Shown here one piece after another: positions 38,675-49,823 of a DNA stretch of 64,000 nucleotides. This stretch comes from Anisakis pegreffii. Its lineage: Eukaryota; Nematoda; Chromadorea; Rhabditida; Anisakidae. Positions within the stretch are counted from its first letter, which is position 1, and every line of letters begins with the position of its first letter. Both the position numbers and the translations under genes were made by a program. The stretch spans positions 124,001 to 188,000 of the forward strand of contig JAPYMA010002534.1 in assembly GCA_035041965.1 (NCBI GenBank), given 5' to 3'. The notes beneath the pieces were generated by a model. That model saw nothing but the letters and a program-made list of their open reading frames with translations. It did no database searches and was not told the origin of the DNA.

Positions 38675-41600
38675 TCACGAACGATATCCTAATCTTAGCA
38701 ACGCCTCTTGCCGACGTACTCTGCTAAATGCTTGACGAAGAATCTTGTCGAAATTTTCAGCATATTGATCACACTCGAAATCGTGACTTTGTGTTCGCCT
38801 TTCAGCTTCTTTCTGCCACTCGATAACTGAAGCAATACAACGATAAATATGTAAATTCATAAACCGTTGAAAACTTCGATTAAAACGGGAAAGGAAAGAT
38901 GGTTTTAGTTTAGAGGAAGGGATTTAGTTTTTCTTACAATCGGACGCTTAACCTGAAAAACCAAATATAAGATGACGGTAATGCATAGCTCATAAAAGAT
39001 CAACTTCCACTGAAGGTATTTCACTAAGCCGATACGGCCATAATTCGGAGAATCAGGAACGAGTAGAGCACGTTACCTATTATCTTATATACATTCTAAA
39101 AAAGAGATTCTAAACAATTTGACATAAATTCAAAAGTGAATATTAACAAAATTTTAGCAAATAAATAAAAAATCATTCATACTCTTCCTGAAGTAATCCG
39201 AAATTGATTGTGCTAAAACAATCATCCTTAATGTCCTAATAAATTGAAAAAAGAAATAAACTTTTTTGAAATATCAGAACGAAAAATTGCACAAACATCT
39301 TGCATCGAAATTCGTAGAAGGTCGCTTCGAATTCGTTCTCTCGTGATCGACAATCGCTACTTGATAGTTGTTTTGAACCTGAAATTTGCGAAATATTCAT
39401 TCGAATTGCCCTCAGAGAGACAGAAATCCACTAATCAATTCGTGAATAGCTTGGCTGCTATATCCTAACAGAAAACTGAATTAGACATTTTCGAAATGCT
39501 GGTCATGAAATACCTTCAGTTAAATTTCAGTGATTGTTTTTAATCCACTGCAACTATGATAAATAAAAATATGCGAAATGATAAGACGAATATCATACTT
39601 CGACAAGAGGTGCGCTTCTTTTCCGAATACTTTTCAACGAAACCGGCTTGGTGAGCATTGCATTTATCTGAAATACAGAATCACAATTATCATTAGTTAA
39701 TGTGAGAGAATTATCAAAATGATCACTTCTTGATTACTACAATTATTATAATCTAAGAAATAGAGAATTATAAAATTTAATGATCACTCTGTCATCAAAA
39801 CAAAACAAATCAAAATTACACAAAGGATCTCTGAAGACTTACTGAAACAAAAATAATGATGTATATTCAGTCACCTAAGGCACTGATCAACTATGTCTTC
39901 ACTCCAGATGATGAATTCACAAATTATCAAAAATATGAATGAAAATCAACAAATCCCAAATGTATTACTATGGACTTCATCAGTAATAATCTGCCCACAA
40001 TCAGATACGAATTTCTAACGATTTCAGAATAATATTCAATCAACAATGATTTCACTAATAAAAACAAACCTTATTGTCGGTAGATGGTAACGCCAACCTT
40101 TTGGAGTACTGAAATACGAATAAATTCTTTCGTAATAAATTGATATTACATCATTCTAATCAATGACAACGGGAAATTACAACAAGAATGAAAAGGGAAC
40201 AAGGCAAAATCGACAGGACGATACGGCCATCAAAATTTTTACATTCCTATGAGAAAGAATTCACGTGTATCTTATTTCTTCCCGTTGCTTTTTCATTTCG
40301 TACTCAAATCACTTTTATCGAAATTTGAACCGTTGAAAATGTTACATATTCTTCAAACACTTCGGACTATTTTACGAAACTTTTTATTTTCAAACACTTT
40401 TGCCCAGGTTCAAGACGCTTCAGAACGTATTATTTACGGTATTTTCATTAGAAAATGATGCAAAGTTCAAAATTCCTTTGCAACGCTTTATTTCTATGAT
40501 TCAAATTAATAATAAAATGGATGACCGCCTTCAAAACGAACCGTTAAGCGATTCTGATGATTTGAATGCGTTGTGACTCCCGTAAAAGACTGAAAATTGA
40601 ATGAAGATGAGAACTAATTTATTCGATTCACTGTCTTACCCGAAGGGAACGCTTGAAAAAATGTTGGTTATGCTCACTTCACGAGGCGAAAGTCCAAGAA
40701 AACCTCTCGAATTATAAGAACAAGCTCGATTATACGGACAAAAACTAATAATTATTATCAACAGTTCAGATTACTGTCAGCCTATTCATAGATGAAACAC
40801 TCTTACAATTAGTTAGATATGATATGTAAAACATACCATATTAATGGGTCCGGTACGAACGCTGCTACAATCGGTATCTGCAAACAAAACACGAATCAAA
40901 AATTTCGAGCATTAAAATTTTACGAATTATTCATGAGAACCTGAATAAACACGAATTTTATTCACTTTTCAGAATGGCAATGCTAACACACGACTAAATA
41001 ATAAAATATCTGAAAAACTAGGAGTGCGTGAAATTTAGAAATCTTGTTTTCTTCCAACAGGGTTGGCAACAGCCTCAGAACAAATTTTCAGAGTATTGGA
41101 TCATAAACGTTACTGATCGCATCTAATGTATTAAAGTAAGTGAAAATGCATGAAATTACTTAAAAAATGGAAATTACTTATCAACAATGCATGAAATTAT
41201 TTATAAAATAGATGAAATGAGAATGATGTGAACATTAAGAAAAATGATACCGGCGATCATACGAGAAAGATTATTGTTGACTGAGCGCGTATTTGGTCTT
41301 TCCGGTGACTGATGCTTCTCGATAGTCTGAAATTCGCTCAATTAAAGGGAAAATTCATCGAAATATCATTTGTCACGTTCGTCTGTTAACAATCAACAAC
41401 AACGAATCGACGGTTTTACCAGGAAGAACACAAAAGTAGAGTGGATAAGTACCGTAATGATGAAGTCGTAATAATGAACCAATGAGAACTGAATGTGTAA
41501 ATTTGACTTCAACAATGAAAAACGAATGAAATAAAGAAACTATAAATGAATAATGCGATGAAATTCTCCAGAAACGCAGTAAAGAAAAATCGTAAATTTT

Positions 41601-42830
41601 TGAAATGACAGGACATATTAAGAGACAAACGAACCCATTTCTTGTTGAACTTTGTAAATGTTTGTATCACGCTGTTATCATTTTGTATTTTGTAATCAAT
41701 GATCCGACGTTCTTCACTCACTTCAATTAGTCGCGTTTTGCCATTTTGACCCCTTTCAATTTTACTTTTACGACGGACACTTGTCTAAACGGTTTACATG
41801 TATGAAGAGTGAAATTTGATCTGACAAAAACAAAAAATAATAAAACAGAAATAAGCTTCTAAGTGAAAGGAAAGAGCATACCGATGGTATAAACTGAGCT
41901 ACGTTCTCGTAAGGTATCTCGTTGAAACTATTTTTTGCATATTTCTGCTCGAACATCTAGAACCAATTCATCATTTTAATAACAAGATAATTAAATCTTT
42001 GATCTGAATATAACATTGACTTTCTCAACTTTTTTAAATGTCATAGTGGAACTATTTGTATAACTGATTTTACTCTGTAAATGCACCGAAACCAAAACAG
42101 CGATGTTGGGTTAAATTTATGTGAAAAAATAAAGAATGAAAATTGTTCAGTAACAAACTTTATTGAAACGACGACATACTGCGGCATCTTTTTTACTTAA
42201 GTCTTTCACTGATGGTGATGAAATATGTGCATTGCCATACTCTGATGCGTTCAAGATACGATCTGCCTTTTTCACCACTTTCTTATACTCTTCTAGCGTG
42301 TGACCATCGGGGCTATCCTCGAATTCAATCTAAATCATTAAAGATTACACAAACAACATCTAAACAGATTCGATTGTTATTCGGCTATCTCTCATTAAAT
42401 TTGCACCAAAAACGTGTCTGCATAAAAGGATAATCGCCTATTTCCTCCCCCTCCCCCTAACATTAAGCAAAAATTACCTCGGCAGAAGATTTCTTTCCTC
42501 AATATGAGATTAAGTCTCGTCTGAATAGAAATCCTCGTTGTAATGTTGTATTTCAGGTTGGTAAAATCACAACGGCATTTCGTTCGTGCGAATACTTCTT
42601 CTGTGGCAGATTCAGCTGCAAATGTGAACGAAATGCCGTTTTGATTTTACCAATCTAAAATACAAAATTACCAAAAGAAGTTTGATAAAATAATAACTTG
42701 CCTGCATATCTTTCACTCTCATAACAGCATTAGTTGCGTTAGCCTGATTAATGTATTTTTCAGCCAACATATCAATGTTAAAATCATATCTACACCTTGC
42801 TTTGCGATAGTCACGCGATATCGAGCTCAT
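38675..42830 (-). CDS. Unrecognised 11-exon gene, 343 aa
   Basis: Exons are 42702-42830, 42159-42329, 41882-41956, 41635-41784, 41251-41326, 40837-40877, 40542-40589, 40070-40108, 39599-39667, 39297-39378 and 38675-38826. Their 1032 nt keep one frame from ATG to stop. Phases agree at all ten junctions and most acceptors end TTTCAG or TTTAG, so the model is strong even though the family is unknown. The N-terminal 120 residues are helical and charged (MSSISRDYRKARCRYDFN, HTLEEYKKVVKKADRIL). The middle is basic and Ser/Asn/Thr-rich without order-promoting motifs (VRRKSKIERGQNGK, SPERPNTRSVNN). The last 50 residues are a charged helix (VRRQEALLRLGYRS end). There is no signal peptide or membrane segment. 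Intron 1 appears to use a GC donor (CAG|GCAAGT). A nuclear or cytoskeletal scaffold-type protein is conceivable; no function is assigned. An in-frame extension upstream of the chosen ATG is possible. Confidence 0.7.
42547..42665. repeat. Long hairpin (inverted repeat, ~38-bp arms) in intron 1 of the 343-aa gene
   Basis: The left arm contains TTGGTAAAATCACAACGGCA followed by TTTCGTTC (to about 42585). The right arm, about 42624-42665, contains GAACGAAATGCCGTTTTGAT then TTTACCAA. Arms differ at only a few positions and enclose a loop of roughly 40 nt. It looks like a foldback or MITE-type element, or a structured intronic RNA. Confidence 0.9.
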
Positions 42831-45330
42831 ATCTTGATAACTGTGTGAGCTGATTATGTTAATAAATTTCACTGCAAGAACAATATGGATCACATGCTCA
42901 ACCTGAATGACTTTTCCAACTCCTCTGATCGCTTCCAAACCTCACAGTGATGTGTGTGGACGAATACCGACACCAAAAAAACCTATTCTTGAAAAATGAA
43001 AATCTTTAACACATCCCCGTTGCTGAAGGCAATAAAGTGGATAAATGCCAAATCTAATTATCGAGACAAATATCAGAAAAATCGCTCGTTCGGATTATTG
43101 AAAAAATGAATGGATTGCAAAAATTCAGATCATTGCGGAAAAATGACTGCAAATGAATTGCGAAGCATCAACGTCTTTTTTTGTTGTTTGAGTTTTTGCC
43201 CAAAATAAGAATAAAGATATCAGAGTACCGAAAATTTTAAATAAACAAGCTTGCAAATTTGGTTGGAATGATCAAAACGCTCTTTTACACCTCAAATATC
43301 AAACCAAGTCAGAAACATCGCCTGGTTGAGAAATACATGATCACTACCACTTATTGAGGGTAAATTCAACCCTTGAGAGTACTTTCCGACGTTATTTAAT
43401 CCTGATTTTGGTACAAATCATTTTCTGCATTATCCATTAGTAGGGGTGAAATCCTGGAAAATGAAAGTCTTTTACTTGGTTATTATGGCTCAGAACTGGT
43501 GGATAGAATTTGAAAGTTTTCATCACTTCGGGATGATTTAATTCTTACTTGTACCGAAGATTCGTTTTTCAGTGTCTGATTGATTGAACTATTTCTTCGG
43601 AAATGTCACGTCTTGTTGCCTCTATGGTTTAGAATTCATCGAAACCGAGTGAATATCTCCGTTTCTGTTATCACTTGCGCAATTTACTCGTTTGACAAAA
43701 ATTCATATTATCAGTGGCTCAATAAACAGCTACTCATAGCTATCAATGTTTTATATCTTGATGTATTTTATTATTCGATCATTTAGAAATGATGCGTCAT
43801 TGCGAATATTATAATTGTTTGCATTGTCGGTAAAGTTGGATTTATGAATATCTTCGCTTTCAGCGCATGTGTTCGTCATCAGGGGAGCGTCGGAAACATG
43901 TTTATTGAATTCGACGTTTGACGACGCACTGTGTCGAGTAAGTACCTCATTTCAGAAATTATTCTTATCGCAATATTTTGGGATTTTGTTTCTATTATCG
44001 GATTGGAATTTACATCTGTGGAAATGTAATGAACATTTTAGTAGTCTCCATTATCTTGTGACTTTTTGACAGGATATTGTTGGTTGTCTAAATGATCACG
44101 TTGCATTTTACAGAAACTTGGGCAATTAACCTCAATGCCCCATACCCATCCTCACGGTCCAATGGCAAGCCGTGTTGCAAGACTCCTAACGGCCACAATT
44201 AACGCAAAGGCCCGAAAGGAACCAAGTTAGCACTCAGTTGATATTTTGTGAGGAAACTGATTTTGGGAGTTCTGTAGGGTATCTGCGGAGGATCGAGATC
44301 ATGTGAGAGGAGAATGACGTGCAAAACTTGACTGCACGTTTGATATTCACGAGAAAGCAGTCTATTGTGCTCTGTTAGGCGGAGATATAGCCCAAGTTAG
44401 TGATAACTTGGAGAATTGATTGGGTATGGCTGAAGCTGGCCTTGTACAACTTCTCGGTGTTCTTGTCACCGAGCGTATTCGCGGCTTTACAACAGAAACT
44501 CTGATTTGATTTTTAGATATGATTCACGATTGATTATTAATTTTGTTCTTATTTCTTTAACGGTTTTTCTTTTTCCTTTTATCGTTGTTCGGTCTGTAAA
44601 TTAGGACTATGTTCGTTTGTTATGGTTCAATAAAAGTTGTTTATAAAGTTGTTGAAGTTGAGTAGCACGTAAAGTAGAATGTGATTAAGTTGATGTTTCA
44701 GCACACACCCATATCATCATTAAGGCAGTCAGTGCTCGTTGAGAACATTTTCGAATTTATTTCGGCATTAGTGGCGTATAAAGTCAGATGAGTTCATAAA
44801 GCGCATTTTGCAGGTTTTCAATTGAATCAAAACGGTTAAGGGAATCCTAATTCGTCATACAATTAGGAATTTGATCGAAACGCTCTCGTGGCAACATGTG
44901 AAGAGATTGCAGTTTTGATCAATTCCGGCTAGATGTTGAGCGAGGAAGTGAAATAATAGATAAAAGTTGCATAATTCTCTAAATTGCCAGAGGAGTACTT
45001 AGAGACTGACGTGTGAAAATTCGTATATTCTGGTGAGTCGAAGTCGTCAGCATATCACACATGTTAATGATAGCAATAGTGAAAGCAATAGTGAATTGCA
45101 ACGGATGTTTTCCATTGCTATGAAAGTGATGAATTTCTTCCGGAGAATCCAAAGACTGTCTAATCTCCGTCGAAATGCCACACTTCGGCATTTCAAAAAC
45201 AGGATTGCCTGTACATCCAGAAAACCGCTCGCCTGAATATGGTAACGCTTATAGTGCTACGGTAAATATTAGACCGTTCCACAGTGATACAATTCATGTA
45301 AACGTGCGCCACTCCTCCAATTGAGATGAC
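42831..45330. other. Intergenic; one weak plus-strand two-exon candidate
   Basis: No firm gene. The best candidate is listed separately at 43864-44230. The remainder is AT-rich, with a GC-richer patch around 44110-44470. Confidence 0.4.
43864..44230 (+). CDS. Candidate 3' exons of a plus-strand gene
   Basis: Exon A is 43864-43937, bounded by CTTTCAG and a canonical GTAAGTAC donor; exon B is 44114-44230, after TTTTACAG and ending at TAG. They join in frame to give HVFVIRGASETCLLNS..., then KLGQLTSMPHTHPHGPMASR and a basic tail LLTATINAKARKEPS. No convincing 5' exon was found (an exon ending in phase 1 is required), and no family is recognised. It may be a pseudogene. Confidence 0.22.
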
Positions 45331-45994
45331 TTGTAAGCAGAATCGCTCGACAAGATATGTGTTTTTCTGAATCTAGAGATTGTATGGAATCGACTGGTGT
45401 GAAGAAATGGCTACGTTACCGGGTAAACCTGAGAGTACCGTTAGCTTGAAGATGGCAAACCTTAAACGGCTACCATTTTAAATATAAAGAGGGTATAGTA
45501 ATGTAAAAATCCTTCTCGGGTTGGCCTAATAATATGGTGGTTTCTCTACACCATCGTATTTATACCTTGTCAGGCGACCTCGTTTACCTCTAAGAGAATA
45601 GCTCATTTTCTGATTGTATCTCAGTTGCTCGGCAGTATGGTTACCTTGCAGATGGTATCTCAGCAATAAGCGCAAAGCCGTTCATTCAAATACATTGTAT
45701 CACTATTGCTCAATCTATTATTGTTATAACACTATAGGGGTTAGCATCAATGATATTTTGAATCTAGATGTTCTGAAGAATCAAATGGTGTGGAGAAGTT
45801 GATATGTCTCTGGGGCAAACTGAGAGTACGATTAGCCTGAAGATGGTAACCCCTATATTGCTAAAGTAATTTATAGATTCATCTACAGGGATACAATTTA
45901 TACGAATGAGCGCCACTGCGCTAGTTGAGACAGCTTCAAGAAAATGGTTATATATCCTCATGTAAGCAGAATTCCTCGGCAAAATTTATGTTTT
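45331..45994. repeat. Dispersed repeat copies, forward orientation
   Basis: Two clear units: around 45362 (TTTTTCTGAATCTAGAGATT..., then GTTACCGGGTAAACCTGAGA) and around 45759 (TTTTGAATCTAGATG..., then GGGGCAAACTGAGAGTACG). They are homologous to the 34.7-36.1 kb array in the same orientation. Shared accessory blocks include AGCGCCACTGCGCTAGTTGA and GGTTATATATCCTCA. Confidence 0.7.
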
Positions 45995-46092
45995 CTGAAC
46001 CTGGATGTGTGTGTGTGTGTGAGATTACGTGAGATAATCTGGATGTGTATGTGAGATTACGTGAGACAGTTTAGATGTGTGTGAGATTCGGA
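45995..46092. repeat. TG microsatellite leading into a ~37-bp minisatellite
   Basis: A short (TG)n run is followed by about three imperfect copies of a unit containing GGATGTGTGTGAGATTACG and TGAGATAATCT. It lies at the edge of the repeat copies at 45.3-46.0 kb. Confidence 0.75.
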
Positions 46093-46739
46093 CGAACTGC
46101 TCGAGGATAGTCGTAGCATTCGGACACCGAGTTGACTTAGTCATCGAAGTCTTAGTTATCGCCCGAAAGCGATGTGCTTCAAAATAGAAGCTTCACCGAA
46201 TATTGTTACATCGTGAACAATTTTCTCAAATCAGTGCGTAGCTTACCATTTTCCCTACGGTTATTTTGCTATGTACGAAACATTCGAACATTGATTTCTT
46301 CCACACATAATTCTTTCTTTTCAAACGAAACTCTGTGCAATATGTCAAGATGCGAAGTGTTTTCAACAAATAAAAACCTCTCAAAGTTCTCAGTCAGACA
46401 TTCTACGAAGCGAAAAACTAAGAGCTTTACTATGATTGACGTGAAATTCAGTAGAGAATGATACCGATCGTTATTTGGTGCAGATTTTCGCGGATAACAT
46501 TTGAGAATTTGAGTGACTTTCAGTGAAAATAAAAGATATCGGTTGAGTTGTTCTAATCGAAATAACAACAGGTGCTTCGACATTCTGACATAAAATTTAC
46601 GACATGGTCAGTGATAAGAAAATCCGCATTCGGAAGCTATTTGAATGAAGCGAGTATTAGTTTCGCTTCCTGATCTTAATCTCTTAATCTCTCCATCTCT
46701 TAATTTCATCCATCAGCAAACAGCATTGCATTTAAATGA

Positions 46740-47720
46740 CCTAGCGCTCGATTGCTCAGAATCTCTCTATCAGAATATCAATATTTTGCCGACCAATTAT
46801 AATTAGACGATGAGATATAGCTATTTTTTCAATTCTATACGGGTTGACATCTACGAGCCTACCGTATTCTCATCTTTGCCCACTAACATATGACTTTGTG
46901 TGCACCATTCGATCCAGCTGAGCTTCTACATTCAGAAAAACATATATTTTGTTGAGCAATTCGGCTTTCTTGAGGAGATATAGCTATTTTCATAAAGCTA
47001 TATCAACAACAAGCGCAATGTCGCTCGTTCATATACACTATATCACTATTGATCAATATCAATACGTAACAATAGCTCTATTGGGGTTACGATCTTCAAA
47101 GTAACTGTACTCTCAAGTTTGCCCAGTAACATGGGAATTTTGCTGTGCAATTCTGCTTTCCTGGGGTGGTATAGTGATTTTCTCAAAGCTATAGGGATAG
47201 CCATCTTTTTTCGTACCGTCCTGCCAGGTTAGCCATGTAAGATGTCAATTCCTATATACCGTGCGATTCCACGAAACCACTGGCTCAGAAAAACGTATTT
47301 TTCGCTGGGGAATTCTGCCCACTTGAGGAGATCTAGCTGTTTTCTTTAGGCTATCTCAACTGCCGTAGTAGCGCTCATTCATGAACCTTGTATCACTGCA
47401 AGTCAATTTATACCTTGCGGTAGCACTATAGGGATTACCATCTTCCAGGTATTCGTATTGTTAGGTTTGCCATGTGACATATGAATTATGGTATTGCTGA
47501 GCAACCTTGAGGGTGCGGTTAGTTTGAAAATGATGAAGGGTTTGGCACCATTACAAAATCGCCCAAGCAGTTTGATATATCTTCAGAAAATCAGTTATCT
47601 ATTGAACTGTGCGAAATCCCTCAACAATATACGTACTATTCTGAGCGCTGAGAATCTGCTAAATCCTACGGTAGTAAGGAACCGCAGTGTTGCGGAGGAA
47701 ATTTGATAGTAGGAAACCTT
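46740..47720. repeat. Dispersed repeat copies, mainly inverted
   Basis: From about 46750 to 47230 the repeat reads in the reverse orientation relative to 34.7-36.1 kb: for example CATTCGATCCAGCTGAGCTT, ACATTCAGAAAAACATATAT and ACTGTACTCTCAAGTTTGCC are reverse complements of its core blocks. At 47.49-47.71 kb a unit again reads forward, with an open frame containing ILSAENLLNPTVVRNR. The inverted copies face the forward array across the 343-aa gene. Confidence 0.7.
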
Positions 47721-49823
47721 AATTCTTTTCTTCTCGTTTTCCTGAATTCCTCTTAAAATGGTGTGTTATTGGTGTAGGTTGCAAACTACTTGTCTGGAAA
47801 TAGTATGCATTGAATTCTCCCTGGAATGTTATGTTACTGATGTAGGCCACTCACTGTTTCTCTTCAATGCCTGTTAGCTAACATACACTGTTGTTCACTT
47901 TGCGGTGGCTTTGTGCGTTTCTTCATGACTGATGATCACTTGCAATACTGTCTTATCATATCTTCCTTTGATCAATCAGAAGAAGTATATTTCTTTCATG
48001 CAATCCATTTTTCACATTCACACCACAATAAAACATCTCAATGCTGAACCTGAGAAGTTTCAAAGTTGCACGGCTTATGGGTAAATGATCTGAATTCATA
48101 TCATATACATCGCAGGCTTTAATACTAGTTTAGTGGACGAGGCATATCAGGTGCTTTTTCTAAGAAACTGATCTTGGTAAATGGGTACGTTTTACTTGAC
48201 CACAGAGTGAGGAGCGCTTGAGAAAAGATTGAGTACTGCAGGTTTTATTTCTCTGTCATTTCCTGAATGGCAAAATGTCGTATGCCATGGCTGGTGCTGT
48301 TTATGGCATTATCAACGAAATTTTACGGTAGTCAATATCGAAGAAGCTTGTGCATTATTAGGAATATTATTCTCTTGTTCACTTGCATATAGCAGAATTT
48401 AAATGAGTATTCACACGATTTGATCTGTTGTAAAGCACTGAGCTGAATATCAGCGTCCTCAACAACTTCACTTCGCTACTTCCTCGCAACATCATTATTC
48501 TTATCATCTTTCACTAATCAGCGGTTCACTTGACCGTAGTTCTGCAACTGCGGCCACAGAACAGTTAACTGTTCTATATCTCGTTGTTTAATCGGGAATC
48601 GATGAGAATAAACAGCGATGAATCAATTCAAGGTTAGAAGATCTGCTTTATAGATCAGCCCTAGCGTACACTACCGTGAATACATTGTCTCTGTTGCTAA
48701 CGAACCATTTCTGAAAGCCGACCATTTTGCATACCCAACCCCCTCTGGAGAAAATCTTGGCTGTCCATCTGTAAGTGCTTGCTTTTAGTCGTTTGGATTG
48801 ATTTTAGACTGCTGAAAGCGGAAAATTTTCAGGTTTTATGGGGAATTTTGAACAATTACTAAATTTTGGTGTGTTACATAAATTTGTTTCGAAATTCGGT
48901 CGAAACACCGAATTCCAAAAAATGAATTCTATCGAAACAGAACACTTCGAAATTTTGAAAAATGATTTCGCGCTCCAGGAAATTTTAAAATTTCGATCGA
49001 AACACAATTTCGGAATCTTAAAATACAGGTTCGGTTCGATCCTGACTGAACCCAAATTTCTTTTGGTTGTCATCACTAATCATCATTCTATACCGCTGGA
49101 CAATGAGTGCTGTGTGAAGACAGTTCGCATAAAGCAATTGTTTTATAAAGCCATTCAAATGAATATAATTCAAATCAATCCATTCATTAATCATAACAAA
49201 AACAAGCGACAATCCACACAAAGTGGATGAGTGATTTTACAGTAGTTTGATCGTAAGTGAAAATTTGAAAAGAATAAAAATAAAGGGAACGAAAACAGAG
49301 CCATATAAAATCTGCACCAAAACGAACAACACAATAACATAATCCGAAGACATAATGATAGATTTATGACAGCTTATCATATACAAATATGGCATACCTG
49401 TCAGATACATGAATGCAAATGTGTTAATCATCACTTCCATTTGTACTCATACCAAATAATTATAACACTGCAATAGAGCATCACTCACGAGAATGCTCTT
49501 TAACGATACTAAGAACTTACGTTTTCAAATCCTTCTTTATTCTCTTTGAGCACGAGTTTGTCTTGTAATTTTAGAACTCTTGAATGTTGCAATGGAATAT
49601 TCAAAGCTATGCAATGTTCGAATTCACCCTAATATATTCCAACAAAATACTATAGTACAAAAGAATAGGTCTAATACACATTTTAGATGAATTACGATGC
49701 AATATATTTCAAAGGTACATGGCAGAGTACAAACGCTGTTACATAAACCGAACAACGGCTGTAAATTGAAGAGAACCGCAAACGTTTAGGCACGTATATG
49801 AATATCAGAATGAAGAAACCAGA
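47721..49823. other. Intergenic, repeat-bearing
   Basis: No supported gene. It contains the self-complementary block listed at 48820-49070. Confidence 0.45.
48820..49070. repeat. Block built of short self-complementary GAAATTTC/TCGAAACA motifs
   Basis: Variants of AATTTCGAAATT and TCGAAACA occur repeatedly (for example TTCGAAATTCGGTCGAAACA, CTTCGAAATTTTGAAA and TTTCGATCGAAACACAAT). This leaves both strands open (130 codons plus, 90 codons minus) with repetitive F/N/K/E/I composition. I treat it as non-coding repeat. Confidence 0.55.

Noticed and set aside
38940..38960. A 15-nt microexon (VKRPI) in the orphan gene
   Set aside because: It has splice-like ends, but including it creates a stop codon at the junction with the upstream exon; skipping it keeps frame.
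44110..44240. GC-richer patch considered as an rRNA fragment
   Set aside because: The stretch reads as a clean 38-codon frame after a 3' splice site and carries no recognisable rRNA core sequence.
45033..45236. 67-codon plus frame starting MSRSRQHITH
   Set aside because: Antisense frame of similar length, no supporting signals; too weak to call.
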